Part shown: positions 12,481 to 24,069 of the stretch, one piece after another
Layout of the letters: each line of letters opens with the position of its first letter
Position numbering within the stretch: position 1 is the first letter of the stretch
Assembly (NCBI RefSeq): GCF_040183065.1
Contig: NC_091132.1
Coordinates: 161,532,602 to 161,596,601 of the forward strand
DNA length: 64,000 nucleotides
DNA from: Periplaneta americana
Taxonomy: Eukaryota; Arthropoda; Insecta; Blattodea; Blattidae
Reading direction: 5' to 3'
Notes under the pieces: generated by a model
Told to the model about the DNA's origin: nothing
Databases searched by the model: none
What the model saw: only the letters and a program-made list of their open reading frames with translations
Program-made: the position numbers and the translations under genes

Positions 12481-13208
12481 CAGCGAATAGGGATTATAAA
12501 GAATGGACACTGAGCGAATTTTCCTGTGTTTTGTGTCTCTGTGCGCCAGCGGCTAGTTCCACTTTCAAGCACTAGAGATAGTGTAATCGAGCATACGCTA
12601 AGATAATAATTGAGAATAGAGTTGAGACACAGGATCCAAACATCGCCTACCTTATTGCATAATCCAGTAACGCTTTGCTTCAAATAAATTCATGTCAACA
12701 GCTTTTCCTTATTTCTCAGTGACAAACTAGTTGTAATAATAATATTTTATATTTCAGATATAATACATTAATACATTATAAAATTAAGTATCGAATTCGT
12801 TTAATATTTGTATAATAATATAATATAGGTATATGGTTTTACTTCTCGTAAGAGTTTTGTTTTTCCACTTTCAGCGCTATCAAATCATTACATATTTTAA
12901 TTGTTGTTGGGGTCAACGTCTCAACTCTCATTATAAAGGAACTCTAGAGTCTAGACATTACAGTTAATGAAGGATTTATTATTTTATGGATCCAATTTAT
13001 TTTATTTGAGTACATAATGTACCTAGAAGTATTAATTGTATGTGTTATATTTCCGCTGTGTCGACTACTAGCTGGTGTGATGTCAGTGCCAACTCTAGGG
13101 AGAAAGCAGAATCTTACGCTTTAGCTGGCTTGAAGGTCATTGAAATGAGTCCGGCTACATCAAAGGTACTGACGCGAAGTGTCCATTCTTTATAATCCCT
13201 ATTCGCTG
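12481..13208. mobile_element. hAT-like non-autonomous element
   Basis: The ends are CAGCGAATAGGGATTATAAA and its complement TTTATAATCCCTATTCGCTG. GCCTAAT precedes the left end (12474-12480) and follows the right end (13209-13215), a 7-bp or longer duplication. Termini starting CAG and ending CTG with 7-8 bp duplications are typical of hAT elements (family knowledge). The interior carries no transposase. Confidence 0.65.
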
Positions 13209-13889
13209 GCCTAATGCTTGATGAATGCTCTTCTCAGTTTCTAAGGCAAACCTGTTTATGGGCCAAGAATAGGAATAATAAGACAGGATTGTCTTACATT
13301 TAGCCCTTAGAGCGCCAATCACGATTACATCGTGATTCTATAATTTTTCTAATGCTAACCATGCTGAAGGTGATAATGTTTCCTGAAAATTAAAAAAAGA
13401 AAAACATTATGTTTCTATGAACATTGGTTCTCATTTTATAACCCATTTTATCAATTGATGCATTTTTGCGTAAATTTACCTGGCATTTTTCACATAATAT
13501 TATGCCAATGGGTCGGGATAAGTGAGCCATACAGTTTTGAGTTACTGGGACAAAAGCAGAATTCGGTTCAAGAATTGAAATTCTTAGAAATGTGTGTGTA
13601 GTGTGCGTAGACCAAACTGTTTCTATTTAGCAAGGTGCAAAGATAAATAAAGGTGGAAGATAACGTTAATATTACGAAACAAATTGATTGTGGTCAAGAG
13701 AAACTTGATGTCTACTGTGAATTTGGTTTCGTTGAGAATAATTTACAAAACTGAAGAGGAAAAATTACAGTTTTTCTTCAACCCATTTTCTTAATTGCGA
13801 GTATTCTGTGTGTTTGAATGTTATGTGTTATAGTATTTTCCTCCGTCTTTCACTGTTTTGTACAATACTGTACAGTATTCCTACTTTCC

Positions 13890-13890
<1 letters not shown>

Positions 13891-13942
<52 letters not shown>

Positions 13943-14012
13943 TATAATAATAATTATTATTATTATAATGATAATGATAATAATAATTATTATTATTATT
14001 CTGAACTCTGAT
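13891..14012. repeat. (TAA)n / (TTA)n microsatellite
   Basis: A run of TAA units passes into TTA units. A second TAA run lies at 14161-14220. The stretch between contains GGGAGAAAGGAACTGGCAAC and TTAGTTGCCTCATGAG, resembling 38605-38700, so it is probably the 3' tail of a dispersed repeat. Confidence 0.85.
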
Positions 14013-14161
14013 TAGTATAATTTGTTACTAGTCTGCGATGGATGTAATGGAGGGGAGAAAGGAACTGGCAACCCTACCCCATTATCTCCTGCGTTAGTTG
14101 CCTCATGAGTTATACCTTATTCGTGTCACTTATCAAACTATCTTCGGGGAGTTGACTAATC

Positions 14162-14222
<61 letters not shown>

Positions 14223-14268
14223 GTGTAAAGTGTTTAAAATACTTTTAGGTGGCTAGGCCTACGTATAA

Positions 14269-14507
14269 TTGAGCCAGTGAGAGCAGAAGTAGTGTAAGTC
14301 AAAAATGGGTAATGAGGGTTAAAGTAAACATTCTGTAAAATACAGCGCAAAGTAGCAATTAATAATAAATTTATTTAAACTATTAGTAGTCAGTGGATAG
14401 CACGAAGGACATATTAATTGTTGCTTTGCACTGTATTTTACAGAATTTTTACTTTAAACCTCATTACCCAATTTTGACGTACACCACTTCTGCTCTGAAC
14501 TGCTCAA
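14269..14507. mobile_element. Palindromic MITE, copy 1
   Basis: Almost the whole ~240 bp is an inverted repeat. Both arms contain GAGCAGAAGT, GGGTAATGAGG, CTGTAAAATACAG and GCAATTAAT in mirrored order around an ACTATTAGTAGTCAGTG centre. A second copy lies at 58548-58780. No coding capacity. Termini start TTGAGC; the target duplication is ambiguous because the flanking TAAT is also mirrored. Confidence 0.75.
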
Positions 14508-14699
14508 TTACAAAGTAGCCCTACCCATTATGTGGAATTATTTATTTTATAAACTAATGGTTTTTTTATAGTTATACTAATTTATTTCGACGTCATTTCT
14601 GTAGTGCCTTTGATGACGCTGCATTTTTTTAGGGAAACTTACTAGTGTTGCATATTATCGTCTGTTGAACCACGAAGAACTCATTCTTATTTATTTATC

Positions 14700-15226
14700 T
14701 GTCTGTCTGTCTGTCCGTCCATCCATCCATCCATCCATCCATCCATCCATCCATCCTGGTAGAGATAAGGCCATCAGGCCTTCTCTTCCCCTCTACCAGA
14801 GGATTACAACTACAATATTAAGAATACAATTACAATTATAATTACAATTAATTTTAAATTTACAAATACAATAAAAATAAAAGTACTAAAAGATTAACTG
14901 ATCAATAAAATCTAGACAGTTTATTGTAAAAGTTAAGAAGAGAGAAGCATTTCTTTTATTAAGTAAAAATTAAACCTACTCTACGCAGTAAGAAAATACT
15001 TAATAAGCTTGCTTTTGAACGCTACTAAATTCCTACAGTCTCTGATGTCACTGGGTAGGGTATTCCACAATCGTGAGAGCGAGACTGTGTATGATGATGA
15101 ATACGATGATGTCTTATGTGTTGGTTTGGCTAGTATGCGGCTATTTGTGCTATGGCTGGCTGTTATCATACACTCTCCAGCTCCTTCAGGCTCTGCTTTC
15201 TGTCGGTTCTCTGATAATCTAGTCAT
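14700..15226 (-). pseudogene. 5'-truncated LINE tail (CR1/Jockey-type reverse transcriptase C-terminus)
   Basis: On the minus strand the frame 15226-14981 ends with YTVSLSRLWNTLPSDIRDC then FKSKLIKYFLT. This is the C-terminal S-x-x-R-L-W-N-x-L-P-x-x-I-R motif shared by many CR1/Jockey-group LINE polyproteins (family knowledge). The 3' part contains the stem-like GGCCTGATGGCC (at about 14769-14780) and ends in ATCC/GTCT tandem repeats at 14700-14755, as LINE tails often do. Only the last ~80 residues survive. Confidence 0.65.
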
Positions 15227-15439
15227 TCAGTAATTGTAGGTTCTCAGTCAAGCACAGTATGTAGTGCATGTAGTTTACTGATGTTAATTACTCTAATATT
15301 AATTATTTCAGAAATAATAGAGATAGGAAATATATTACACATTCAAATTCCTATCCACATTACAATGTGAAATCTCTAAATATACTTTTATTTGGTGATA
15401 GAATGTGGTTCCTTTGGTATTCTTAATTAGATAGGCATG

Positions 15440-15482
<43 letters not shown>

Positions 15483-15538
15483 TTTTTATTGTTCTCATTA
15501 CACTGACAATTGTTTAGAATAATAAATATTCATTTCAG

Positions 15539-16010
15539 CATTACGGAAAATCTTGAGAAGACTGACTCGTCAGAATTCAACGGGATTGCTTGTGATGAAG
15601 ACAGATTGACACACACTAGCAGCTACAGACTTGATGGTTCAATCACCGTTGAAATAAGCCATAATTCTCTCAAGTGTAATATATGTAACAAGGTTTTTGT
15701 AACGCCGCAAACTCTCAAACGTCATTTACTTATTCATACATTCAAGAAGTCGTTGAAATGTGATGTGTGTGGGAAGGGATTCTCGGTTTTGGCATACCTA
15801 ATAAAACACTCCCGCATACACACAGGGGAGAGGCCATACAAATGCAATGTTTGTGGTAAGTTTTTCTCTCGATCGGGAAATTTAAAACAACATGGATTTA
15901 TACATACAGGCGAGAGGCCATACAAATGCGGTGAATGTGGAAAGTGTTTCTTGCGGTCGGATCACTTAAAACAACATGGACGCTCACACGCAGGCAAGAG
16001 AAATATTTAA
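15539..16010 (+). CDS. Gene B: terminal exon with four C2H2 zinc fingers
   Basis: The acceptor CATTTCAG precedes the exon. Its first base C completes AGC (Ser) with the AG left by the 7706-7788 exon, then reads ITENLEKTDSSEFNG. Fingers follow, starting LKCNICNKVF, LKCDVCGKGF, YKCNVCGKFF and YKCGECGKCF, each with the C-x2-C-x12-H-x3-H pattern and HTGERP linkers between fingers 2-3 and 3-4. Such arrays bind DNA in the nucleus (family knowledge). The frame ends HAGKRNI-stop at the usual linker position. One base out of frame, 16011 onward still encodes a decayed fifth finger, so the protein was probably longer and was cut by a frameshift. The gene may be young and eroding, or still a functional short four-finger protein. 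Confidence 0.8.
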
Positions 16011-16340
16011 ATTCGATGTATGTAGAAAGTGGCTTTCGGATGAGGGAAATCTCAAAAGACATAGGTGAAATGCATATCCAATGAGATATCTAAATGTGAA
16101 CTGTGCGGAATGTGCATTCTAATACGATGTGCGCGGAATTCATTTGCCACAGTCTCATCTACAACAAAAAAATCACTTCCGTCTACACAGGGCAGAGCAA
16201 GAAAAATAGTAGGTACTGGTTACCAGAAACAGTCCACACGGCGTGTGACGCCATCTGGCGAGGCTGGGACTTGTAAGAAGCCTCGTACTATGGATAGCAG
16301 TGCACTGAAGTTATTTATGGCATTCATAAAAGACCATTGA
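16011..16340 (+). pseudogene. Decayed zinc fingers downstream of gene B's stop
   Basis: In the frame shifted by one base, 16010-16068 reads KFDVCRKWLSDEGNLKRHR, a finger whose first Cys is now Phe and whose second His is followed by a stop. At about 16088-16110 SKCELCGMC looks like the start of another finger. These remnants are continuous with the gene B array and mark its former length. They now lie in the likely 3' untranslated region. Confidence 0.6.
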
Positions 16341-17305
16341 CAAAATTGCGATTTGTATAGATAGATAGATAGATAGATTTATTGATATTTGTTCACAGAA
16401 GTACAAACTTAATAATTTAAAAAAATGATCTATATACAAAAGTAGTTATACGTAATAAATATATAATTTCCCAAACTAATTAATTTATCGCAAATCTCAG
16501 TAATTAATTGTTCAAACTTGCACTTACGTCTAGTTTTAGTGCATGTTTAAACCAATCGTGATAACTATTAAAACTTTAAAACTTATTTATATGCTCCTTT
16601 TCACAATTTTCTACTATGACCATTTTTAAATTAATTAATTCTTTTTTTTTTTACTTTAAACATCTAAATTTATTCTACAACTTTCATATTTATGTTTACT
16701 TATGCCTATTAACTAATTCTTCGGTGTCATCATACCGTACTGCATCCACGTTATATAGCCAGCAACTGCAATAGCTGATTCGGTATTTTTCAGTGCGTGC
16801 AGTAGGTCAGTCTAAATTCCTGCTACATGCTTGTCAGCAAGTTATTTGCTTATTTATACATCTAGCTTCATACATGTAAACACACTTGACATATTAATTA
16901 CGTAAATCAATATCAATTACAGTTACAACATTCTTTACCATGCTCACATTTTCCTTTAATTCTATTCTACCTTTTATTAAATTTGCGATTTTTATAAACG
17001 GTAATAAAATCTATAAATTCCAACCGATTGTGCTATTTCTTTCAGAAAGTGTTAAATTCGAGTGTCTACACCAGTATCTACCATAGGTTTCGAGGTTGGA
17101 GGCAAAGAAAAGAAATTGTGAATATTTGGTATTGCGAGATTTTCAAGTATGAAAACATGAATAAAAATTACAAATCCCAACAGATTCTTCTGATTCCCCA
17201 AAAAGATGTTAAATTCATGTGTATGCACACATATCTATCAAACGTTTCATGGTCCCATGCAGAGAAACATAAGTTTATTAGTGTATAACTTTCAATTGGG
17301 AAAAT
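16341..17305. other. Repeat tail and unassigned sequence
   Basis: GATA repeats at 16356-16378 followed by TTTATTGATATTTGTTCACAG look like the 3' tail of a minus-strand retroelement, but no protein is recognisable. The remainder up to 17305 is AT-rich with no supported gene. Confidence 0.4.
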
Positions 17306-17309
17306 CGTT

Positions 17310-17740
17310 CATTTCAGGAGACGAAATTGTGATAGCCGTTCCGAAAGGAAAAGGAAGACGTTTCAGGAGAATAGGTACACCAAGAGGAGTAAAAGTGACG
17401 AAAGTGCTGAAAATGTACTGGTAAATGAACATAATATGGAGCCTACATAGGAGGTGCTTCAATTCCAAACTTTCATCTGTAAATAGTGATATATTAGGTT
17501 AGATATAAGTGATTCTAATGCTAGTAATAGTGATAGTGATAGGTTTAATATTATTTTTGACTCATTTTGCCTCCAGAACTTAGTATCCATGTTGGCATAC
17601 CCCTCATGTAATTCTTGTGCGGCTGTAAAACTTAGAAAATGAAAGATATGGGTGGGCAGTCTTTCTTGCTCTTTTATGTTCTAATTGTGGTTTTGAATCA
17701 GAAAAAATATTCTCAACTACTAAACTGGGACAGGTACAGC
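17310..17740 (+). pseudogene. Mutator-like transposase, N-terminal remnant
   Basis: In one frame from about 17320 the sequence reads RNCDSRSERKRKTFQENRY then TKRSKSDESAENVL, like the basic K-x-F-x-G-N-R-Y-T-K start of insect Mutator-like transposases. At 17570-17700, across frame changes, there are a CxxC-like NSCAAVKLRK and then LLCSNCGFESEKIFST, matching the zinc-binding N-terminal region of the same family. The reading frame is broken several times. It is in the right order and orientation to be the first piece of the element continued at 20520 and 22385. Confidence 0.45.
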
Positions 17741-19982
17741 TCGCGCAAGGAACGATTACCGAAAAGCAATGGTGGCGTTTGCTGTCTGTTTTGACCAACC
17801 CCCTACATTCTCGGCTGCACAGAACGAGGAAAGCGGGCCAAATTGAACGCTGCGCTTGACGCCATGTTGTTGGAGAGCAGACGCATAATAGCAGTACGTA
17901 AATCACGCAATTTAACGCTGTGATGGTCTAAAATTAACAGATTATGGCCATTTTCGACGTTTAACGTAAAATTAGGACGAAATAAATATATTCAAAGTTT
18001 CATTGATATGCGTCAGAGCATTAAAAGAAAGAAAATACATACGCAGCAATTTATAGAAAACATGCTCATACATCCATAAATAGGCCCACACAATACACAT
18101 TATAGAATGTATAATTTTACGTTAATCAGCATATTGTTAGGTTTTAGACAATCGAAAATTATATTAAGATACATTACTCTTAGGTAACAAAACATAAATA
18201 CATGCACCTTGTTTATACAAGTTCTTATTACAATCAAATTCTTAAGTGAAATATATATGTGGTAATCAGTACAAACCTGTTGTTAAGTTTTAGAGAATCG
18301 AAAATTATATTACCGGTACTTGTAGACCACAGGACATAAGTAATCTGACAAAATATAATGCGCAAAAGTAGCCAAATTACATTGAATTCATTCTTCAATT
18401 AATAAAGGTAATGTTAGAAATATAAAAAGTACCAGTACCTAATACATTGCAAACAATGAGTAATGTGAAGACCTAAAAAATAAACATAATCACTTTATGC
18501 AAAATAAAAGAAGACATATTTTTATGAGTGGATTTCTTTACATACTGTATTGTTCTCTTAAATAAATATATTATCCTTGCTTGCGGAGTGATAGTACACA
18601 ATTATTATGCACAAATGTAATATCAATAAGATGCCATTCCTTGCTTTTTTAATAAGATATATCCGGCAAAATATAAGATAATTATTTATAGGTGAACCCT
18701 GAATCATAAGTTCACAAAGGAAGCTTAGCTATTATAGCCATTTATTTATTTATTTATTTATTTACTTATTTATTTACTTACTTATTTATTCATTTATTAT
18801 TTATTTGATTAATTATTTATTTAGTTATTTATTTATGTACTTATTTATTTAGTTTATTTATTATCTGTATATTTATTTATTCATATATGGATTTTGAATG
18901 AAAGTTTATCATCTTGCAGATAAATTAATTTACATAATAAAAACAAAAAGTTATCTTTCCACTAATGTGTTTAACATCTGATGTGTAAGTCTAAATAATT
19001 CACTTAGTGGGATTTCTCTACAATCTGATATACCTGTACTAACAATTAAATATTAAACTACTGATTGATTTTTTAATGATATTGATATTTTAACAACAGA
19101 GATAATATTATATCATACCTTTTGGAAATGGCTTGGAAAATTAAACAGGAATGGTACATCAACCTTCAAAATTCTATTACCATTACTTTCCCAAAAATCT
19201 GTATCTTTAAAATGAGACGAACACAATTTTACACAATGTAAAGGCACAAATTTGTCTCTTATTATAGTGACAAGCCCCCTTAGAAAGTAGCTTGGGCTTC
19301 TTCAAAGGGAATCTGTAAAGATAGATTGTTGCCTAATTTTGAACTTCTTCAACTATGGTATCTAAGATATACATATATTACAGTTTCAGTGTAGCCTTCG
19401 GAATTCAATTTTATTATTTTAAAGCTTGTGTACTTCCTTGTGAAAAGAAATTCCTGACCTCTAAGCCACGTGTTATTGCACTTACACGCCACAGAAAAAA
19501 TCACCACTTTACACTATTTACAAAACACATCACTTCATATCAACTATAATGATATTTTCAAAACCAAAATTCATACTATTATCACATCAATTTACATTAC
19601 GTTCACAGTGTTCACTAAAAACACCCGAGACAAAACAAAGGACAAGTATGACACTATCGTGTTTAGCGCTCTGTTTTTACCAGTAACATGGCGGCGTAAA
19701 CATGCGCAGACTGTTTTCAATTTTGGACAGCACACCAGCGCTCTGAGTGAGTCTAGTATATTATATAACGTCTTTGGTTTTGACGTGTGTATGTAGGCAC
19801 GCTGAGGAAGGAGGGGTGCGAGCTGATAGAAGTACGGTCTTTTCCAAGAAGATGAACAAATGAGAACATCGTTGTGGAAATAAAGAATGTAGCAAGAGAA
19901 AAATTCCAAGCTAATTAAACGTGCAGCATATGTTTACGAATGAAATAATAATACCGTGCGATACAAGACACGTATTCACATG
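17741..19982. other. Sequence separating Mutator pieces; low-complexity TTTA tract
   Basis: No gene is supported. An imperfect TTTA/TTAC repeat fills about 18738-18880. Open stretches on both strands near 19470-19909 are overlapping and without family resemblance. The block may be material inserted into the old Mutator copy. Confidence 0.4.
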
Positions 19983-20227
19983 TCCACACCTGTGGAGTAA
20001 CGGTCAGTGCGTCTGGCTGCGAAACCAGGTGGCCCGGGTTCGATTCCCGGTCGGGGCAAGTTACCTGGTTGAGGTTTTTTCCGGGGTTTTCCCTCAACCC
20101 AATATGAGCAAATGTTGGGTAACTTTCGGTGCTGGACCCCGGACTCATTTCACCGGTATTATCACCATCTCATTCAGACGCTATATAACCTAGATGTTGA
20201 TAAAGCGTCGCAAAATAACCTACTAAC
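19983..20227 (+). mobile_element. tRNA-derived SINE, family 1, copy 1
   Basis: The head is tRNA-like with a B box GGTTCGATTCCCGG (about 20037-20050). A conserved body follows: GTTACCTGGTTGAGG, CCCTCAACCCAATATGAGC, GGTGCTGGACCCCGGACTC, TTCAGACGCTATATAACC. Flanks CGTATTCACATG and CGTATTCACGTG form a ~12-bp target duplication. Other copies lie at 22979 and 46387. A Pol III promoter is implied; it is not a tRNA gene. Confidence 0.85.
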
Positions 20228-20519
20228 CGTATTCACGTGCAATGGAACAAACTAAAGTCGTAATGTAACTATCACAACGAAAGACTGATTCTATCGATGT
20301 CATTTCTCTTCCGACTGTACTCTTGAATATCATTCAAGTTATCTCGTGACCTTTCCTCTCGCCCGCTCTTCCTTATCGCAGTGTTTGATTCGCATTCCTT
20401 CTGTCAGTAATCCGTGGTTGCGGGATCTATACCAGAAGTCAATAGAAGGCTGTTTATGCCATGAGAGTGATATGTTGTGGACAGAGCGATGCTAAAAAAT
20501 TCTCATCCATTATGAATTT

Positions 20520-21460
20520 GCCTCCACCCCTAATGCTGGTCCCTATCTTGAACATGTAAAACCTCTGCTAAATTTGTCAACTGGACTAACAGCAGACTGC
20601 ATGGAAGCTGCTGCTGAAGATGTCAAGGAAAAAAGAGAGGAAGAATGTGGGGTTTCTGTAGATGGCACCTGGCTGAAACGTGCCTGTTTATCCCTGTCAG
20701 GAGGAGTTAGTGCCATATCTGTAGACTGAGGAAAAGTCATTAATGTTGAAGTGTTGTCCAGTAGTTGTGTCGAATGCAAAATGCATTCACATGACAATAA
20801 GTCTACACCAGCACACAATTCTTGGAAAGCTGACCCTGCAGCAATGTGTGCAAGGAATTACAAAGAATCAGCACCAAATATGGAGCCTGAAGGTGCAAAG
20901 CGCATATTCAGGACATCGAAGGAGGACAGATGTCTTGAATGTGTGGATTTCTACGGCAATGGGGACTCCAAGAGTTACAAGGCAGTTATAAATTCAAAGC
21001 CATACAACAAAAAAATTAGAAAATTAGAATGTGTGGGACATTATCAGAGAAGGGTAGGAACAACTCTTCGCAAACTGGTGCAGGAAAAAAAAAATTGGGT
21101 GGAAAAGGTAAATTAACAGGGGCCCTAATACATACATTTCAGAATTATTTTGGCATTGCTCTGCATTCCAACCTATGTCAAAGGCTATATGGGCCACATT
21201 TTTGCATCTATCTGCGAACAAAGATCTACTATTCCATGGTAAATGCCCTGAAGAAAGTGGAAGTCAGAGCTCGTATCAAAGAGCGAAGGGAAATAATGAA
21301 CTGTGTATATATAAACACAAACCAGGCCTTCCTTTGGAAATTATACAGTTAATAAAACCAGTGTATGAGAGACTGACTAGCCCTGAAGTGCTTTCGAAGT
21401 GTCTGCATGGATTGACTCGAAACAATGAGTTGGGGTGCATGTTGATGACCTAAAAATCTA
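20520..21460 (+). pseudogene. Mutator-like transposase, catalytic-region remnant
   Basis: Across three frames the sequence reads AAAEDVKEKREEECGVSVDG then TWLKRACLSLSGGVSAISVD, GKVINVEVLSSSCVECK, MEPEGAKRIFRTSKEDRC, YGNGDSKSYKAVINSKPY, KLECVGHYQRRVGTTLRK, and KLTGALIHTFQNYFGIAL. These match in order the V-x-x-D-G-T-W, E-P-x-G-A, G-D-G-D-S-K and E-C-x-G-H-x-x-K-R motifs of the Mutator-like transposase domain of insects (family knowledge). Internal stops and frameshifts rule out function. The element is unrelated to the neighbouring zinc-finger genes. Confidence 0.7.
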
Positions 21461-22380
21461 CTTAAAATGATCATTAAAATGCCCTTAAACTAATGGAAAA
21501 ATTACATAAGATTAAAAGAAAATGACATTTAAATATTATTCACCGTACTCGCACCACAACTTCTTAAAAATTAGTCACCTTGTTTCAATGACTACCCTGC
21601 AAATCTCGGAGAGAGGAGGCAACTTCTGGAATTTGGCTAAGATAAAGAAACAGAACATGCAACAAAATGAAAATTTTAAGGAAAAACTATAGATTTTAAT
21701 GAGTGTTTACAATGTGTTTCGATCAGGGATAGTTGATGTCAGTGCCTTCATTCTCTGTCTCCTTCTGCATTTCACTTTTGCTACCAGATCTTCCAGGCGA
21801 GGGAGTGTGAATGACAAAACAAATTATGAACGCAGTGTGCATTCTTGCAATCTTTGTGTTAAAAATACTGTCTACTACAGTAGACATCACTTCCGAACCA
21901 GTTGAGGACACAATGTCCTGTCCAGGACATAGTGAAATTTCCCCCCCCTTCCAAACATAAATTCTAAAGATACCCTCGTATCGACGAAAGAACAGTAGCA
22001 TTCCAATTCCTCACTTAAACTAAGCTGCTCTCAAGCATTTTATATTACTTCCGTTGTGTGAGATGAAGCCTTCAGTGGAATGAGGGATGGACTTTAGAGT
22101 CTGTTGCAAATTATAAAACTCAAACTTTACTGTTATTCACTTATTCAGTAGATAATTACTACCAACCTATTTGGTTAGACAATGATTTAACAGACCTATC
22201 GGTAAAGAAGAAAGTAAAATGCATTCCAAATTATTTAAAGTTCTTCAGCCGGAAAAAATATAAAAATGACATTCGTTCAAAGAGGTAAAAGAACGCAAAA
22301 AAATGCAATATAAGAAATTATTTTTTTACGTTGATATTAACATAGAAAGGATTTCTACATTAATAGACATCGTCTTAATG
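21461..22380. other. Unassigned sequence between Mutator pieces
   Basis: It separates the catalytic and C-terminal parts of the decayed Mutator copy. I see no protein or repeat ends, so it may be an inserted element whose family I do not recognise. Confidence 0.35.
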
Positions 22381-22384
22381 TGAA

Positions 22385-22690
22385 AAATAAGATGATGATT
22401 TTTCATCAACATCCGCCCTCTAATAATGAGTCTTTCAGTGCCACCATTTGGAGGCGATGTCCTAAAGAGACATATGTGGGGCTCACAACATTAAAATTAG
22501 TGGTGATGGGCGCAGTGTGCCACTTTAACTGTGGAAACAGTGTTCAAGTGGAAATGCTAAGAATGTACATCATTCCTGGAAAGTACACTGCAGTTGGAGC
22601 AAAAACAGCAAAGGAGATATCTGAGGAGCAGGAAGAGAAGACGACAGAAAAGGAGGGTCCCACATATGCAGCAGGAGACTTCTGAGCCCA
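22385..22690 (+). pseudogene. Mutator-like transposase, C-terminal remnant
   Basis: An open frame reads NNESFSATIWRRCPKETYVG, then VVMGAVCHFNCGN, then a Lys/Glu-rich tail ending EKEGPTYAAGDF-stop. N-x-E-S-x-N-x-x-I-W-x-x-C-P-K and the terminal E-G-x-T-Y-x-x-G-x-F are hallmarks of the end of insect Mutator-like transposases (family knowledge). This last ~100 residues is intact, unlike the upstream pieces. Confidence 0.65.
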
Positions 22691-22978
22691 GCAAGTAAGC
22701 CAGTTATGTTAAAATTGCAATCCTAACTTAGATTCTGTTTTTCTCAAAACCAGTTTTCCGATATTCAAAACATAAATACAGCAAATATTGAGCTACAGAC
22801 TTCATTCAAATACCAAATTTAAGCTTATGAAACAGACAATGTCATATACTAGAATAATAGACAAAATGTAAAATCCAAAAATGTTACAATTTTTAGAAAT
22901 AAATGTGACATTAAAAAAGTATTTTTATGGTAAAGAATGTTACCTCAACCATTCAAGTATATGACATTCATTGACTAG

Positions 22979-23130
22979 TCCACACCTGTGGAGTAACGGT
23001 CAGCGCGTCTGGCCCGGGTTCGATTCCCAGTCGGGGCAAGTTACCTGGTTGAGTTTTTTTCCCTCAACCCAATATGAGCAAATGCTGGGTAACTTTCGGT
23101 GCTGGACCACATTCTCAACAGTATTGGTTC
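22979..23130 (+). mobile_element. tRNA-derived SINE, family 1, copy 2 (deleted)
   Basis: It starts CCACACCTGTGGAGTAACGG like the 19983 copy, but lacks the segment between the A-box region and the B box (TCTGG joins CCCGGGTTCGATTCCC), lacks part of the TTTTTTCCGGGG stretch, and stops after GGTGCTGGACC. It is an old internally deleted copy. Confidence 0.75.
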
Positions 23131-23335
23131 CCCGACCTACGCATTGGCAAATTATCTCACAAACCTCCTGAACAGAATTACATCATAGGCAACCTTTTAT
23201 TATTCCTATTCCGAGAACTGTTTTCTTCAAGAACTCTCCATTGTTTGTTATGTGTAATACTTACAACTCTGTCTTTAAACTGTGATTCTCAATTGGATTT
23301 TAGTTTAACAATTGAAAAATTTCATACAATATTAA

Positions 23336-23758
23336 GGGGAGGCAGAGGTGAAATTTTGAACAAAATTGAAGAAATTTTTTTTTTATTATCTTTATACACT
23401 ATATTTTCATATTCCGATGTTAGTTTTTAATTTTGTGCCCTTTAAAGTATGAAATTAAAACCGAGATAACTATTACTATATTATTCCCATAATAAACTAA
23501 TACTTATCATTATTTATATACCTTCTCTGAACATATTAATAGAAAGAAATATTGAAAATTTCTTACAATATGGTGCATGGAGCATTTTATATCAAACGTT
23601 ATAAAGTTTTATAAAATTATTAATATTTACAGAACTATTGTACTTAGAGAGTTGAAACTTGGTATTTCCATTACTAATAACATACTTAGTATCCATGATC
23701 AATTTCAAACAAATCGGACAAATTTTGTGGATTTTGAAATATTCACCTCTGCCTCCCC
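23336..23758. mobile_element. 423-bp MITE with TTAA target sites
   Basis: The termini are GGGGAGGCAGAGGTGAA and its complement TTCACCTCTGCCTCCCC, flanked by TTAA at 23332-23335 and 23759-23762. TTAA targets are used by piggyBac and Kolobok elements (family knowledge). The GGGGAGG end suggests Kolobok, but there is no transposase to decide. Confidence 0.75.
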
Positions 23759-24069
23759 TTAAACAGAATTGTATTTCCTTAGATATTTAAATTATGAAGA
23801 AGTGTATTATAATGTTTTCACTCTAGTTTTTAAATAATTTTGCATCTTTATATTGACATTTGGCACTATATTAACTGTAATATTATATTCTAGCATCTAT
23901 TACCGTTATGTATTTTCTTTCTTTCGTTTGTGTTCTTTGTTTTGTTGTTTTTTTCTCTTATTATGTATTTTGTGTATATATCTATGTAAGCCACCTGTAA
24001 TTGGAAGCCTGCTTCTGTTGGTGGTGGATTTAAATAAAAAAAAAGTAAAATAAAAATAAACCACACATA

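Noticed and set aside
13808-14015. Open frames rich in Asn or Ile
   Set aside because: They are read-through of the TAA/TTA microsatellite, with no splice context or family resemblance.
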